Assembly: GCA_002726865.1 (NCBI GenBank)
Contig: PBSW01000060.1
Coordinates: 1 to 29,484, forward strand
Source: Candidatus Bathyarchaeota archaeon
GTDB taxonomy: Archaea > Thermoproteota > Bathyarchaeia > TCS64
Length of the DNA: 29,484 bases
Reading direction: 5' to 3'
Part shown: positions 1 to 7,969 of the stretch, one piece after another
How positions within the stretch are numbered: position 1 is the stretch's first letter
Layout of the letters: each line of letters opens with the position of its first letter
Made by a program: the position numbers and the translations under genes
Notes under the pieces: generated by a model
The model's input: only the letters and a program-made list of their open reading frames with translations
The model's database searches: none
Told to the model about the DNA's origin: nothing

Positions 1-2
1 GT

Positions 3-572
3 GCGGATGTCTTTTATAAAGACGCCGTAGGAAAGAATATCCTCAGACAAAATCTCTTTGAACCAACCCTTAACATCGAGGGAATGCCATACACCTCTAC
101 GGAATCAGAGTTATTCAATTCTACCCCAGTTGGTGTTGTAGCTCATAGAGCTGTTGCAAAATTCCAATCGAGAATTGTGCCTGATCAGACCGCAGAAGGC
201 ATGATCAATAAAGTCCGGGCTCATCTTGATAAGAGAGGTTATGAGGACATTGAAGTCAAGAAGCTTTATGGCTTTGGACCCGCCAGGACAAGCATAGATG
301 AACCCATTGTACAGGCGGTCCTGAAGCTTTACAAGGATGAGGGGATGGCTTCACCGGCAATCCATCCTTCAGCTCCAGCGAGTTCGCCTACTAACGCATT
401 CAACAACTCTTTGGGTATCCCTTGTATGTCAGGTGGACTTGGCCATGTTGGAAGGGGAAAGGAAGGAAACTATTTGGTTCTTGACGAACAAGAGAATATT
501 GCTGGCTTGGTTAAGCTTGAGAGGTCCTTTATTCAGGTTCTTCAAAACTACGCTGAACTCGCAGGGTCCTGA
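3..572 (+). CDS. M20 family metallopeptidase / deacylase, C-terminal part (5' end outside the window)
   Basis: The frame is open from the left edge, so this is the last 189 codons of a longer gene; the first ATG (84) is internal. The visible part corresponds to the dimerisation (lid) domain followed by the C-terminal catalytic segment of the ArgE/DapE/CPG2 group of M20 zinc hydrolases, which remove acyl or peptide groups from amino acids. Diagnostic stretches are NIEGMPYTSTE, then SRIVPDQTAEGMINKVRAHL, the typical lid-domain strand-helix, and GGLGHVGRGKEGNYLVLDE, whose His is the usual last zinc ligand. The other zinc ligands lie upstream and cannot be seen. Allantoate amidohydrolase (AllC) also belongs to M20, but this end looks more DapE/ArgE-like. 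The next gene begins 24 bases later on the same strand, so the two are probably co-transcribed. Family is confident; substrate is unknown. Confidence 0.82.
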   Translation, partial: ADVFYKDAVGKNILRQNLFEPTLNIEGMPYTSTESELFNSTPVGVVAHRAVAKFQSRIVPDQTAEGMINKVRAHLDKRGYEDIEVKKLYGFGPARTSIDEPIVQAVLKLYKDEGMASPAIHPSAPASSPTNAFNNSLGIPCMSGGLGHVGRGKEGNYLVLDEQENIAGLVKLERSFIQVLQNYAELAGS

Positions 573-596
573 AAGGGAACCCCTTTTCTACATGAG

Positions 597-1295
597 ATGA
601 CAGTTCTATATGAATTAGAATTGTCAAATCGTAGAATTCCCTTTAATATTCTTCTCAAGCCTGTGCCGGCCTTTAACCTTTCGTCGAGAAATACTGCCCT
701 CCTGATTTCGGACATGCAGAAACTAACCGTTGATAAGAATGGAGGTTGGTCTAAACTTATGCGTCTTAAAGGTGTGTCATCTGAGTTTGAAGATTACCAT
801 GCACACTTAAAGCGTGCCGTAAAAAATACAAGGAAAATTTTAACCAAGTGTAGACAACTTGGCATAAAGATCATTTTCACCAGGATTGTCTCCCAGACAA
901 AAGACGGAACAGATATTGGGCGTCAGATATCCGTTTGGGACAAAGATTTTCCCTATGATCCAGATGATGAGACCCTTTCCTTTACTAATGAAAAAAAAGA
1001 AATTGTCCTTGACAAGTTATGCAGCAATCCCTTCAATTGCACGTTTCTGGAAGACCTTCTAAAAGAAATGGGCATAAAGTACTTGATCGTTTGCGGCGTT
1101 AGAACCCCTGGATATCTAAATGCCTTGGCATTTGATGCGGCGGACAGAGACTTTGGTGTAATTGTTGTCTCCGATGCTAGCGCAGGAGGTGTCTCAAACG
1201 GTACCCGACGACTCACTGGTGGTTTGATACGTGTCAGAAACTCTCAAGCAACTCTGGAGTTGTTAGAAGATGTTGTGGAGGGGGTTCTAGAGTGA
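597..1295 (+). CDS. Isochorismatase-fold (cysteine hydrolase family) protein lacking the usual Cys
   Basis: The 232-residue protein has the isochorismatase fold used by amidases such as N-carbamoylsarcosine amidase, ureidoacrylate amidase and nicotinamidase. The catalytic Asp is visible in LLISDMQ (Asp39) and the Lys in VLDKLC (about Lys140). In the third motif (residues 165-185) the family reads G-V-x-T-x-x-C, whereas here it is GVRTPGYL, with Tyr173 where the nucleophilic Cys should be. True isochorismatases such as PhzD also lack this Cys, so the protein may hydrolyse a non-amide substrate, act by a different mechanism, or be inactive as an amidase. It lies 24 bases after the M20 gene, and its stop overlaps the GTG start of the next gene, so the three form an operon. 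Its N-terminus of about 30 residues before the first strand is slightly long; a later start is possible. Confidence 0.8.
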   Translation: MTVLYELELSNRRIPFNILLKPVPAFNLSSRNTALLISDMQKLTVDKNGGWSKLMRLKGVSSEFEDYHAHLKRAVKNTRKILTKCRQLGIKIIFTRIVSQTKDGTDIGRQISVWDKDFPYDPDDETLSFTNEKKEIVLDKLCSNPFNCTFLEDLLKEMGIKYLIVCGVRTPGYLNALAFDAADRDFGVIVVSDASAGGVSNGTRRLTGGLIRVRNSQATLELLEDVVEGVLE

Positions 1296-2281
1296 CTTAT
1301 GTGCAAACGGTTCTCGGAAAAGTAGACCCCAAGGAGCTTGGTTTCACTCTTCCTCATGAGCACATAATATGTGACTCCACTCTCGGTCGCTCTTATTCTA
1401 ATCGTGTGAAGAAACCTTCCTGGGGGAGCTATATGTGGTTCGATGACGTTAATGTGATGACCGAGGAGCTTAACTTATTCAGGAATGAAGGAGGAAGAAC
1501 CATCGTAGAGGTAACTTGTCAAGGTTGGGGTAGGGACCCCATAGCTCTTAGAACGATATCCGAGAGAACAAATGTAAATCTTATCATATGTGCTGGATTT
1601 TATGTTGAGGAGTATATGCCTAGTTGGATCGAAAACAAAACTATCGAGCAACTGGCAGACTGGATCATCCGAGAGGTTGAGATCGGCTGCAACGCAAGGG
1701 AGAGCCACGAGGTCACCGACATAAAGGCAGGAATGATCAAGACTTCTACCAGCAGACCTGTTTATAGCCACAATGAGTTAAAGGGGCTAAGAGCCGTGGC
1801 AAAAGGGCATCTCAAGACGGGGATGCCGATAACTACTCATAATTCTGGCTCTATTCGGTATGAGCTAGAGGGTGGAAACATCGGAATGGATCTTTTGGAT
1901 ATATTAGAAGATGAAGGAGTAGACCCCGAAGCAGTCATTGTGGGCCACACTGATGAGAACGTTGATATCCGTAATCTTGTTAGGCTAGTGAAACGAGGGG
2001 CTTGGATTCAGTTTGACACTATTGGTAAGAATCACTATATATTGGACGAGACTAGGGCCGATCTTGCGGCATCTTTGAAGGCAAGAGGCTTATTGGGGCA
2101 TCTTCTTCTAAGCCAGGACCGAAATAGGAAGCCTATGTTGAAAAAGTATAATGGACCAGGATATCTGGACATAATAAACCATTTTATCCCAATGCTTAGG
2201 GAGCGGGGTTTGACCTATGATGATATACATAAGTTGACAGTGGACAACCCATCGAACGCTTTGAGAAAGAGGAATGTATAA
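1292..2281 (+). CDS. Phosphotriesterase-family amidohydrolase (PTE/PHP-like)
   Basis: This is a binuclear-metal TIM-barrel hydrolase of the phosphotriesterase family, whose members act on lactones, phosphoesters or related esters. All metal-site motifs are present in order: PHEHI (His22, His24), the bridging Lys in AGMIKTS (Lys150), TTHNSG (His183), VGHTDEN (His219) and LLLSQDRNRKP (Asp276). The length of 329 residues is normal. The start is GTG at 1292, which overlaps the TGA of the isochorismatase-like gene and has a strong GGAGGGGG ribosome site at 1277-1284, eight bases upstream. Translational coupling suggests that it works on the same compound or on a product of its neighbours. PTE-family proteins next to amidases are often lactonases or N-acyl hydrolases, but the substrate cannot be read from the sequence. 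About 440 bases without a clear gene follow. Confidence 0.88.
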   Translation: MTYVQTVLGKVDPKELGFTLPHEHIICDSTLGRSYSNRVKKPSWGSYMWFDDVNVMTEELNLFRNEGGRTIVEVTCQGWGRDPIALRTISERTNVNLIICAGFYVEEYMPSWIENKTIEQLADWIIREVEIGCNARESHEVTDIKAGMIKTSTSRPVYSHNELKGLRAVAKGHLKTGMPITTHNSGSIRYELEGGNIGMDLLDILEDEGVDPEAVIVGHTDENVDIRNLVRLVKRGAWIQFDTIGKNHYILDETRADLAASLKARGLLGHLLLSQDRNRKPMLKKYNGPGYLDIINHFIPMLRERGLTYDDIHKLTVDNPSNALRKRNV

Positions 2282-2723
2282 AGTCTGATAAACTTCATTT
2301 CCAGTCCTGTTATGAATTACACCTCTATCCCTGCCTTACCACTTCTTAGCGTAACCAGATCTGACGTAAAATCTCCGTTCCTGATTGATTTCCACTCCTT
2401 TACTGCTCAGGATTTTGTACAGCTAGGTTGTGATCTGTGGAAAGCTTCCACTCAGTAAGCTGCAGTGCTACATCCTAAAAAACCCACAATCAGCCGTGAG
2501 GTAGGGCCCACTTGGTTAGGGGGATCATGATTCTAAGGATAATATGCAATTTTTCATTATAAGTAACGCATTATAGTGTGCACATCACTATCACCTGCTT
2601 GCCCGTATAACCCGTTTGCATAGAGCCCCTCTCGCTCGTGCGCATGCTATAGATTTACAGGTAAAATAGGATAAAAAAAGCATTTTAATAATATGAAAAA
2701 TATATTTTTTTGTAGGAATAAGA
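2282..2723. other. Intergenic stretch with no recognisable gene
   Basis: No frame here has the codon character or motifs of a protein. The only long open frame on the minus strand runs antisense into the beta-lactamase-like gene. The right end is AT-rich and holds the probable promoter of the next gene. No RNA gene was recognised. Confidence 0.5.
2696..2710 (+). promoter_or_regulatory. TATA-like box of the beta-lactamase-like gene
   Basis: An A/T-only stretch (AAAAATATATTTTTT) is centred about 22 bases before the ATG at 2724. In archaea transcription begins about 25 bases after the box, so the message would be leaderless or nearly so. The ribosome site is weak (GGA at 2715-2717), which agrees. 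Confidence 0.45.
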
Positions 2724-3581
2724 ATGAGCGAAATAATCAAAGAGAAGCTTTTGAGACGGTTAGAGGCTATAACCAATGACTTCAACGGAGTGATGGGCAT
2801 ATCCATCAAAGATCTCGTCTCTGGAGACGAGTTTAATATAAATGAGAATGAGGTGTTTCCCGTTGCCAGCTCCATAAAAATTCCGTTGCTAATGGAATTT
2901 TTCAGACAGGTAAAGTCTGGAATGCTCGATCTGTATAGTGAGATTACCATCCAAGAGGGAAACAAGACAAAAGGAAGCGGCGTTCTCAATGAACTAGGAG
3001 ATGGCACGGTGACAATGTCTCTGCAAGATCTAGCCACTCTGATGATAATAGTGAGCGACAATACAGCAACCAATATGTTGATTGATAAAGTTGGAATGGA
3101 CGATGTGAATCTCCTGATGCAAAATTTAGGATTGATGGAAACAAAATTACAGAGGAAGATGCAAGACTATCAAGCTGCTTTGAGTGGACAGGAGAATATT
3201 TCGACGCCTTTCGAGTTTATGAAACTGATGGAATGTCTCTTTAGAAAAAAGGGATTAGACGCCTGGGTGTGTGAGCAGACACTATCTGTTCTTAAAAAAC
3301 CCAAGATAACCGCAATCAGCCTAGGAGTACCAATGGAACTTGAAATAGCGAACAAACCAGGAGGAATGATCGGAGTCAGCTGCGATGCGGCAATTATCTT
3401 TCAGCCAAATAGACCCTATGTAATAATTATACTTACCAAAGAGATCTCCTTGAGCGACGCTAGAAAGATCCTAGCAGGTAAACGGATAACCGAGGTCTCT
3501 AGCTTAGTATATGAATATTTCCAGTTTGAGTCCTCAGCCAACGTTTATGGGATGATAGTGCCTGAATCAGAACTCGCGTAA
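2724..3581 (+). CDS. Class A beta-lactamase-like serine hydrolase (COG2367 type)
   Basis: The 285-residue protein carries the penicillin-binding serine hydrolase motifs: SSIK (Ser49-x-x-Lys52), SDN (111-113) and KPG (211-213) at the place of KTG. There is no signal peptide, so it would act in the cytoplasm unless exported another way. The omega-loop segment QRKMQDYQ...GQENISTP lacks a Glu at the place expected for Glu166 (Lys145 aligns there), so classical beta-lactam deacylation is doubtful. An esterase, amidase or D-amino-acid peptidase role is at least as likely. It stands alone with about 440 and 480 bases of non-coding DNA on its two sides, a pattern that suggests arrival by transfer, probably from bacteria. 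Family assignment is firm; activity is not. Confidence 0.82.
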   Translation: MSEIIKEKLLRRLEAITNDFNGVMGISIKDLVSGDEFNINENEVFPVASSIKIPLLMEFFRQVKSGMLDLYSEITIQEGNKTKGSGVLNELGDGTVTMSLQDLATLMIIVSDNTATNMLIDKVGMDDVNLLMQNLGLMETKLQRKMQDYQAALSGQENISTPFEFMKLMECLFRKKGLDAWVCEQTLSVLKKPKITAISLGVPMELEIANKPGGMIGVSCDAAIIFQPNRPYVIIILTKEISLSDARKILAGKRITEVSSLVYEYFQFESSANVYGMIVPESELA

Positions 3582-4059
3582 AGGAACTGGTAATCTATAC
3601 GCATGTACAGACCTCCCGTATAAGATGACCGTAACCCCCCCTTTAGCTATGTCTTCTTCGGATCCCCCATTTTCTGCCTGAATAACGCAGATCTTTGAAT
3701 ACCTTAAGCCACGCGTGTGCGATGAATCCAAATACAATAGCTAATGTCGTATGAATGTTGAATATAACAATCATTTGAGATGAGAAATATGATTAAACAC
3801 CATACTGTGACTTCAGGAAAGTAACTTCATCTTTGGATTCCAAAATTGGTGACGAAACATATGAAATTGACAGAATTCCCACAGACTAAACAGCTACATT
3901 CAATGCCTACGTGACGTACACCTAGAAAATCATTTATTATTCATTAACAAAATCGGTTCTTAGCGAAAGGCTACAAAGACCAATGAAATCTTCTTTATCT
4001 ATTATTTATCCTATCTTTAAATCCCATTTTAGGCAGAATAAAGATGCCTGCTAAGGCGA
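3582..4059. other. Gene-free region between convergent genes
   Basis: It separates the ends of the beta-lactamase-like gene (plus) and lysS (minus). It is AT-rich, has stops in all frames and shows no motif I can name. T-rich runs near both gene ends could serve as transcription stops. Confidence 0.5.
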
Positions 4060-5673
4060 TTATGTGTTTATTGCTTTTTTTAATTCTGTAATAACTGTTT
4101 CCTTACCTATCGTTGATGTGAATGGTCCAAACCTAGGTCCCCTTGCCTTCCCAAGAAGAATTCTATATAACAACTGGAATAACCTTCCAGAAGGAAATTC
4201 TTCATCCCTAGCAACATCAAAAACAGAACTCTGGTAATCTTCCTCATCCATTGCCTGAGTTAGCGCTGTGATCAGGGAGCTGATCACCTTTGTCTCGTCC
4301 TTGTTAAGGGATACCTTTGGAAGTTCTGGTTCTCCAAAGTCCTCAATCCAGTTCAGGGCGTATTGTATCTTCTTTTCAAGCCCAATATCCCCGTCTTTAA
4401 GACTACCATAGGTATCAAGTTTGTCTCGGATGAACCTTGATTCGATGCCTTTTGGAGCAACCTTGGCAAGGTTCAATAGAAGGTTATAGGGAACGTGGAC
4501 CGTAGGTTCCTCAGGGGGATCAAATATCCAAACATACTCATAAATCCCCGTGAGTTTGGACTTTTCCATATGATCTTTCACCTTTCTTTTTCCGAACCAA
4601 ACGTCCTCAAGGTCATCTAGTTCATCCATGTGTGGCGGGATCGTCTCAACGGAGCCACTCTTGGTTCCTACGAACCTCTTTAGAATTAAGAGATTCAGAG
4701 ACTGTGGTGATCCGTATCTGTACCAAACCTGGGGAGTAAAGACGTTTCCCGCTGATTTCGAGATTTTTTTCCCCCCCTGGTCAAGGAACATCTCATATTG
4801 GACATGCATAGGAGGCTCCCATCCGAAGATCTCTCTACAAATACGATCATTTACCCTAACAGAGTCTGCGATGTCTTTACCGTAAGCCTCGAACCGGATG
4901 TCTAAAGCGTGCCATCTGGCGGCGAATTCCACCTTCCAGCTCAGCTTACCTTGGCCGGCTGTGACATCCACCTTTCCTTCATGGCCACACCCTTCTAGCC
5001 ACCTGCCCTTGACCTCCATACCCATACATCTGTAGAAAATTTTGTGTTCTTCAGGGATGTACCGGTAGGCGTTGGTGGTGTAGATACGGTTACAACTTTC
5101 ACAAACCACGAAATAGGGGAGGGTATCCGTGTACTTTTCTTGGCCTAGCTCTTCCTTGATGATGTTCCCTATTTTATCATGGTTCTCCATGATTGCAACG
5201 ATCTCATCATTAAGTATCCCCTCCTCATAGATCTTGGTTCCCGACATGAACGTATAATCCACGCCGCTGGTTTCTACTGCCTTAAGGAGTAGCGAGGTAA
5301 TATGAGCTCCAAAGCTGTTATGACAACTACCTAGGACATCCGGGATCGAGGAGACCGGATATCCGAGCCATTCCTCCATTTCCTCTGGGAGACCCGCGGG
5401 AACCTTCCTGAGGCCATCCTTGTCGTCAGAGAAGGCAATGAACTCAGCATTGTATCCCTGGTCCTGCACAGCCTGAGCTAATGCGTGGTTTCTTAGGACG
5501 TCTGCTAGGCTCCCAATATGAGGTATCCCCGATGCCCCGATTCCGCTCTCTGTCCTAAAGCGATCTAGGCTCCTGCCGAGCTTTTTTTCCCGCTCAATCA
5601 GCTTGGCGGCTGCTTTATCATACCAGGTTCCACGTCCAATTACCTCAGGGTTCTCGCCACGTATATTGCGCAT
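4060..5673 (-). CDS. lysS: Lysyl-tRNA synthetase, class I
   Basis: Charges tRNA-Lys with lysine in the cytoplasm. The 537-residue length is that of archaeal class I LysRS. The Rossmann fold signatures are PHIGS (His52-Gly54, the HIGH motif) and KISKS (303-307, the KMSKS motif). Between them lies a zinc-binding insert with CESC (191, 194), Cys216 and Cys229. The class I form is typical of Archaea and a minority of bacteria, and is one of the clearest pointers to the domain of this genome. The N-terminus GRGTWYDKAAAKLIEREK is as in the family, which supports the ATG at 5673. It is a single gene, oriented like the informational cluster but separated from it by about 430 bases, so it likely has its own promoter. 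Confidence 0.97.
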   Translation of the reverse strand: MRNIRGENPEVIGRGTWYDKAAAKLIEREKKLGRSLDRFRTESGIGASGIPHIGSLADVLRNHALAQAVQDQGYNAEFIAFSDDKDGLRKVPAGLPEEMEEWLGYPVSSIPDVLGSCHNSFGAHITSLLLKAVETSGVDYTFMSGTKIYEEGILNDEIVAIMENHDKIGNIIKEELGQEKYTDTLPYFVVCESCNRIYTTNAYRYIPEEHKIFYRCMGMEVKGRWLEGCGHEGKVDVTAGQGKLSWKVEFAARWHALDIRFEAYGKDIADSVRVNDRICREIFGWEPPMHVQYEMFLDQGGKKISKSAGNVFTPQVWYRYGSPQSLNLLILKRFVGTKSGSVETIPPHMDELDDLEDVWFGKRKVKDHMEKSKLTGIYEYVWIFDPPEEPTVHVPYNLLLNLAKVAPKGIESRFIRDKLDTYGSLKDGDIGLEKKIQYALNWIEDFGEPELPKVSLNKDETKVISSLITALTQAMDEEDYQSSVFDVARDEEFPSGRLFQLLYRILLGKARGPRFGPFTSTIGKETVITELKKAINT

Positions 5674-6100
5674 GACATTTACTCCGGAGTATATCCAGTG
5701 GTTATGCGAAGCCCTGTAAATATCTTGTTGTCTTATGACAAGGAAAAAGAGAGTTCGCCGGACCAGGGGAAGTATATTTAGGAAAATAGATCAGGAAAAG
5801 AAACAAATAATCTGCCTTCAAAAAGTTGAAACACTCTAGTAACTATACAAACGCCAAACTAAAACAATGAAAGACCCAAAAAAATTGAATAAAATAAGGG
5901 GATTTGATATATGTGAACCGTTACACATAGTTTGATCCAGGCGCTCCCCTTAGATCAACATCGATCCATATCGACACAAATCATAGCCTAAGGAACAAAG
6001 AGGAACATAAAAACCATACATTACTGACATCCTTATTTCAGCAATGACCGTAATCTATGTATACCTTACTCTCCACCGGAATTGAGGTAATAAGTGCTCT
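5674..6100. other. Intergenic region upstream of lysS
   Basis: This stretch lies between rps27ae (ending at 6101) and the lysS start. It is AT-rich and holds no protein-like frame. A TATA-like stretch on the minus strand around 5772-5785 (complement of AGTATATTTAGG) could drive lysS with a leader of roughly 80 bases. No RNA gene was recognised. Confidence 0.4.
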
Positions 6101-6265
6101 TTACTTTTGCCGTGTTTTAGGGATGCTGAATCCACAGTGGCCGCATGAAATTCTGTCACCGTGATCTGCCATAAAGTATCCCTTGCCACATCTGCTACAA
6201 AAAGGGGTCTTTCTCTCGATCTTTCCGTCCTTGATCTCATACATTTTATATGTGTTCTTAGGCAT
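6101..6265 (-). CDS. rps27ae: 30S ribosomal protein S27Ae
   Basis: The protein is 54 residues when started at the ATG at 6265. It is a zinc-ribbon protein of the small ribosomal subunit (eS31). The four Cys ligands are visible as CSRC (23, 26) and CGHC (41, 44), around the hallmark FMADHGDR. A longer open frame begins at 6304, but it would overlap the S24e gene by about 40 bases and adds residues that the family lacks. The chosen ATG sits one base after the S24e stop, the expected tight coupling. In archaea S24e-S27Ae is a conserved pair, which supports both calls. Confidence 0.95.
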   Translation of the reverse strand: MPKNTYKMYEIKDGKIERKTPFCSRCGKGYFMADHGDRISCGHCGFSIPKTRQK

Positions 6266-6266
6266 T

Positions 6267-6611
6267 CTATTTTTCAGACTCCTGTTTATTAGCCTCAGGC
6301 TCAAGAGTTCCTTGCTCTTCAGATTTGGCTACCGCCTCAGGCTTTTGGTTTCTCTTTATGATATAATCGGGCTCTACCAAGATAGCATTTTCTGGATCCT
6401 GATATACATGGACAAGACCTACGGTTGTATGGGTCCCTTTCTTAGTTTCTATGTTCCTGACCCAGACTCTATCCAGCTCTACCTTCATCAAAACAGCCAA
6501 TTCCCTCCGGACTTTAGCCCTGCTTGGCGTTGACTGTTCCCGGATCTCAAATGTGATCTCCCTCCTACCTAGGAGGGGGTTGTCCTTTGTGGACTTTAAA
6601 TTGGTTTTCAG
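6267..6611 (-). CDS. rps24e: 30S ribosomal protein S24e, probable CTG start
   Basis: Small-subunit ribosomal protein eS24. The core NPLLGRREITFEIREQSTPS and the following TPSRAKVRRELAVLMKVELD are unmistakable. The open frame extends to 6713, but its first 34 codons overlap the upstream kinase gene and do not look like S24e. The family begins about ten residues before NPLLGRRE, which falls at a CTG codon (6611). A GGAGG ribosome site at 6625-6621 stands nine bases before it, and no ATG, GTG or TTG is available there. With this start the protein has 114 residues, with an Ala/Glu-rich C-terminal tail after the conserved domain. The upstream kinase gene stops at 6613, so stop and start nearly touch. 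Confidence in the gene is high; the non-standard start is inferred from alignment and the ribosome site. Confidence 0.93.
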   Translation of the reverse strand: MKTNLKSTKDNPLLGRREITFEIREQSTPSRAKVRRELAVLMKVELDRVWVRNIETKKGTHTTVGLVHVYQDPENAILVEPDYIIKRNQKPEAVAKSEEQGTLEPEANKQESEK

Positions 6612-6612
6612 A

Positions 6613-7182
6613 TTAGTTTTCCTCCATTCGGGATAAGAAGTCCTTAACCCACTCCTTTTTCTTCTTTGTAACCTCGACAACGACCATACCCTCTCGGGGT
6701 TGTCCATACACAATCAGTGATCCGATAGGTGTCAACGATATGAGGGGCAGTACCAAGAGATCCTCTTCACCTTCAACGGTTATAGATACCCGACTTTTAA
6801 GGCTTACCGCCTCCCACAAGGTATTCCAGACATTAGAGTTAACCGTCCCCGCTTGATTAACCAGTGTAATTTTCTGTCGATCCCCGAAGTCCAATGGAGG
6901 AACTTTGGATCTCATAATCCTGTTATCTACGATAACGAGATCAGGTTCAAGTCCGGCATCTAGAATGTTCTTGCTGGTAAAGTCCCCTACTACTGCAAAA
7001 TACGGCGGTCCTTTTTGCGTAAAAACCCTAAGTAGGTTAACGGTCACATTGGGTAATCCAATTAGGAGATTTCCAAGGGGCTTTTTCAACTCGGACCTCA
7101 TAAACTCCGGGAGATTGAGGGTTTTTTTCTGGAGGCTTATTAGACTTCCAATTCTACCGGATTTTAAGGGCGTATTGTCCAT
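6613..7182 (-). CDS. GTP-dependent dephospho-CoA kinase (DUF359 family)
   Basis: Catalyses the last step of coenzyme A synthesis in archaea, phosphorylating dephospho-CoA with GTP. The 189-residue protein shows the family's pattern: an N-terminal leader ending NLPEFMRSELKKPLGNLLIG, the VVGDFTSKNI strand-loop near residue 68, DLVIVDNRIMRS, and VNQAGTVN at the place of the family's NPxGxI. This gene lies next to spt4 and rps24e in many archaea, as it does here. The ATG at 7182 overlaps the end of spt4 by 29 bases; no better-placed start codon with a ribosome site was found. Its stop (6613) nearly touches the start of rps24e. Confidence 0.9.
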   Translation of the reverse strand: MDNTPLKSGRIGSLISLQKKTLNLPEFMRSELKKPLGNLLIGLPNVTVNLLRVFTQKGPPYFAVVGDFTSKNILDAGLEPDLVIVDNRIMRSKVPPLDFGDRQKITLVNQAGTVNSNVWNTLWEAVSLKSRVSITVEGEEDLLVLPLISLTPIGSLIVYGQPREGMVVVEVTKKKKEWVKDFLSRMEEN

Positions 7183-7336
7183 CCTCGGTTATACCCATTT
7201 TATGAGCTATCTGGGAGCCATCTGAATTTAACACCACAAGAAGTCCAGAATAGTCATCGCTTAGATCGGTCGCTTTGCAAATAGGGCATGGTGTGTCCTC
7301 GGTTATGATCTTACAGACCTTGCATGCACGTTTCAA
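7154..7336 (-). CDS. spt4: Transcription elongation factor Spt4 (RpoE2)
   Basis: A 60-residue zinc-finger protein that pairs with Spt5 to hold the RNA polymerase clamp closed during elongation. The Cys ligands CKVC (5, 8) and CPIC (17, 20) are followed by the family's DLSDDYSGLLVVL and the terminal GITEDGQYALKIR. The frame is open further upstream to 7393, but the family's N-terminus falls on the TTG at 7336. That TTG overlaps the Rpo7 stop in the sequence TTGA, and an AGAGGT ribosome site stands just before it. Overlap with rpo7 upstream and with the kinase downstream shows one operon. Confidence 0.93.
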   Translation of the reverse strand: MKRACKVCKIITEDTPCPICKATDLSDDYSGLLVVLNSDGSQIAHKMGITEDGQYALKIR

Positions 7337-7911
7337 GACTCTATTACCTCTTTCTGCTGGGACTGAGATTCGATGCTTTCTAACTTGATCCACTCCAACT
7401 TTCCAAGGAATGGCTGGCGAGCGGTCACCCCTATCTTTCCGGAACTCCTGCCCCGAGGAAATGAGACTGCTACGATTTTTATTCTGAAAAGATCACCACG
7501 CTGAATGGTACGGCCGCTCTCTCTCCCGAGGAGAACCCCCTGCTTTTCATCGTATGAGATAAAATCATCCATGAGCTGTGACACATGGAGAAGTGCATCA
7601 ACTGGGCCGATCCTCAGGAATGTTCCAAAGTCAGCCACTTCTACCACTTCTCCTTCCATTACTTCCTGGAGTTCAGGAAAGAATGTCAGGATCGAAAAGG
7701 TTACCAGGTGATGGGTTCCACCGTCTCCAGGGATGATCCTCCCAACAGAATTTACATCTACATTGACCACCATAATCACATATCCCAACTTCTCATCCAC
7801 GAGACCTTCATACTTGCCCCTCAATTCCTCGATGGCTGCTTTCTCAAGGGGTAGCCCAAATTGGGTGGGATCAATACGGATGGTATCCTCCATGATGATC
7901 TTGTTAAACAT
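7333..7911 (-). CDS. rpo7: DNA-directed RNA polymerase subunit Rpo7 (RpoE1)
   Basis: Stalk subunit of archaeal RNA polymerase, homologue of eukaryotic Rpb7, which works with Rpo4 in DNA melting and RNA binding. The 192 residues comprise an N-terminal RNP-like domain (MEDTIRIDPTQFG ... GYVIMVVNVD ... GRIIPGDGG) and a C-terminal S1/OB domain from about residue 80 (GEVVEVADFGTFLRIGPVDA, LHVSQLMDDFISYD, KIGVTARQPFLG). Order and spacing of rpo7-spt4 are conserved in Archaea. It is the first gene of this cluster; the upstream gfcR gene ends about 58 bases away on the same strand, so transcription could also run in from there. Confidence 0.96.
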   Translation of the reverse strand: MFNKIIMEDTIRIDPTQFGLPLEKAAIEELRGKYEGLVDEKLGYVIMVVNVDVNSVGRIIPGDGGTHHLVTFSILTFFPELQEVMEGEVVEVADFGTFLRIGPVDALLHVSQLMDDFISYDEKQGVLLGRESGRTIQRGDLFRIKIVAVSFPRGRSSGKIGVTARQPFLGKLEWIKLESIESQSQQKEVIES

Positions 7912-7969
7912 GATCAGATTCGCCTGCTAATTCCTTTATCCTTTGATAAAAGTGTTTGTGAACTATGAA

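Noticed and set aside
2814..2831. Perfect 8-bp inverted repeat (CTCGTCTC-TG-GAGACGAG)
   Set aside because: It lies inside the serine hydrolase coding sequence (residues LVSGDE) and is probably incidental.
2591..3073. 160-codon minus-strand open frame
   Set aside because: It is antisense to the beta-lactamase-like gene, which carries clear motifs; the product is rich in Ser/Leu/Ile as expected for a shadow frame.
6055..6240. 61-codon frame antiparallel in frame to S27Ae
   Set aside because: It overlaps the firmly identified S27Ae gene on the same strand and lacks any recognisable motif.
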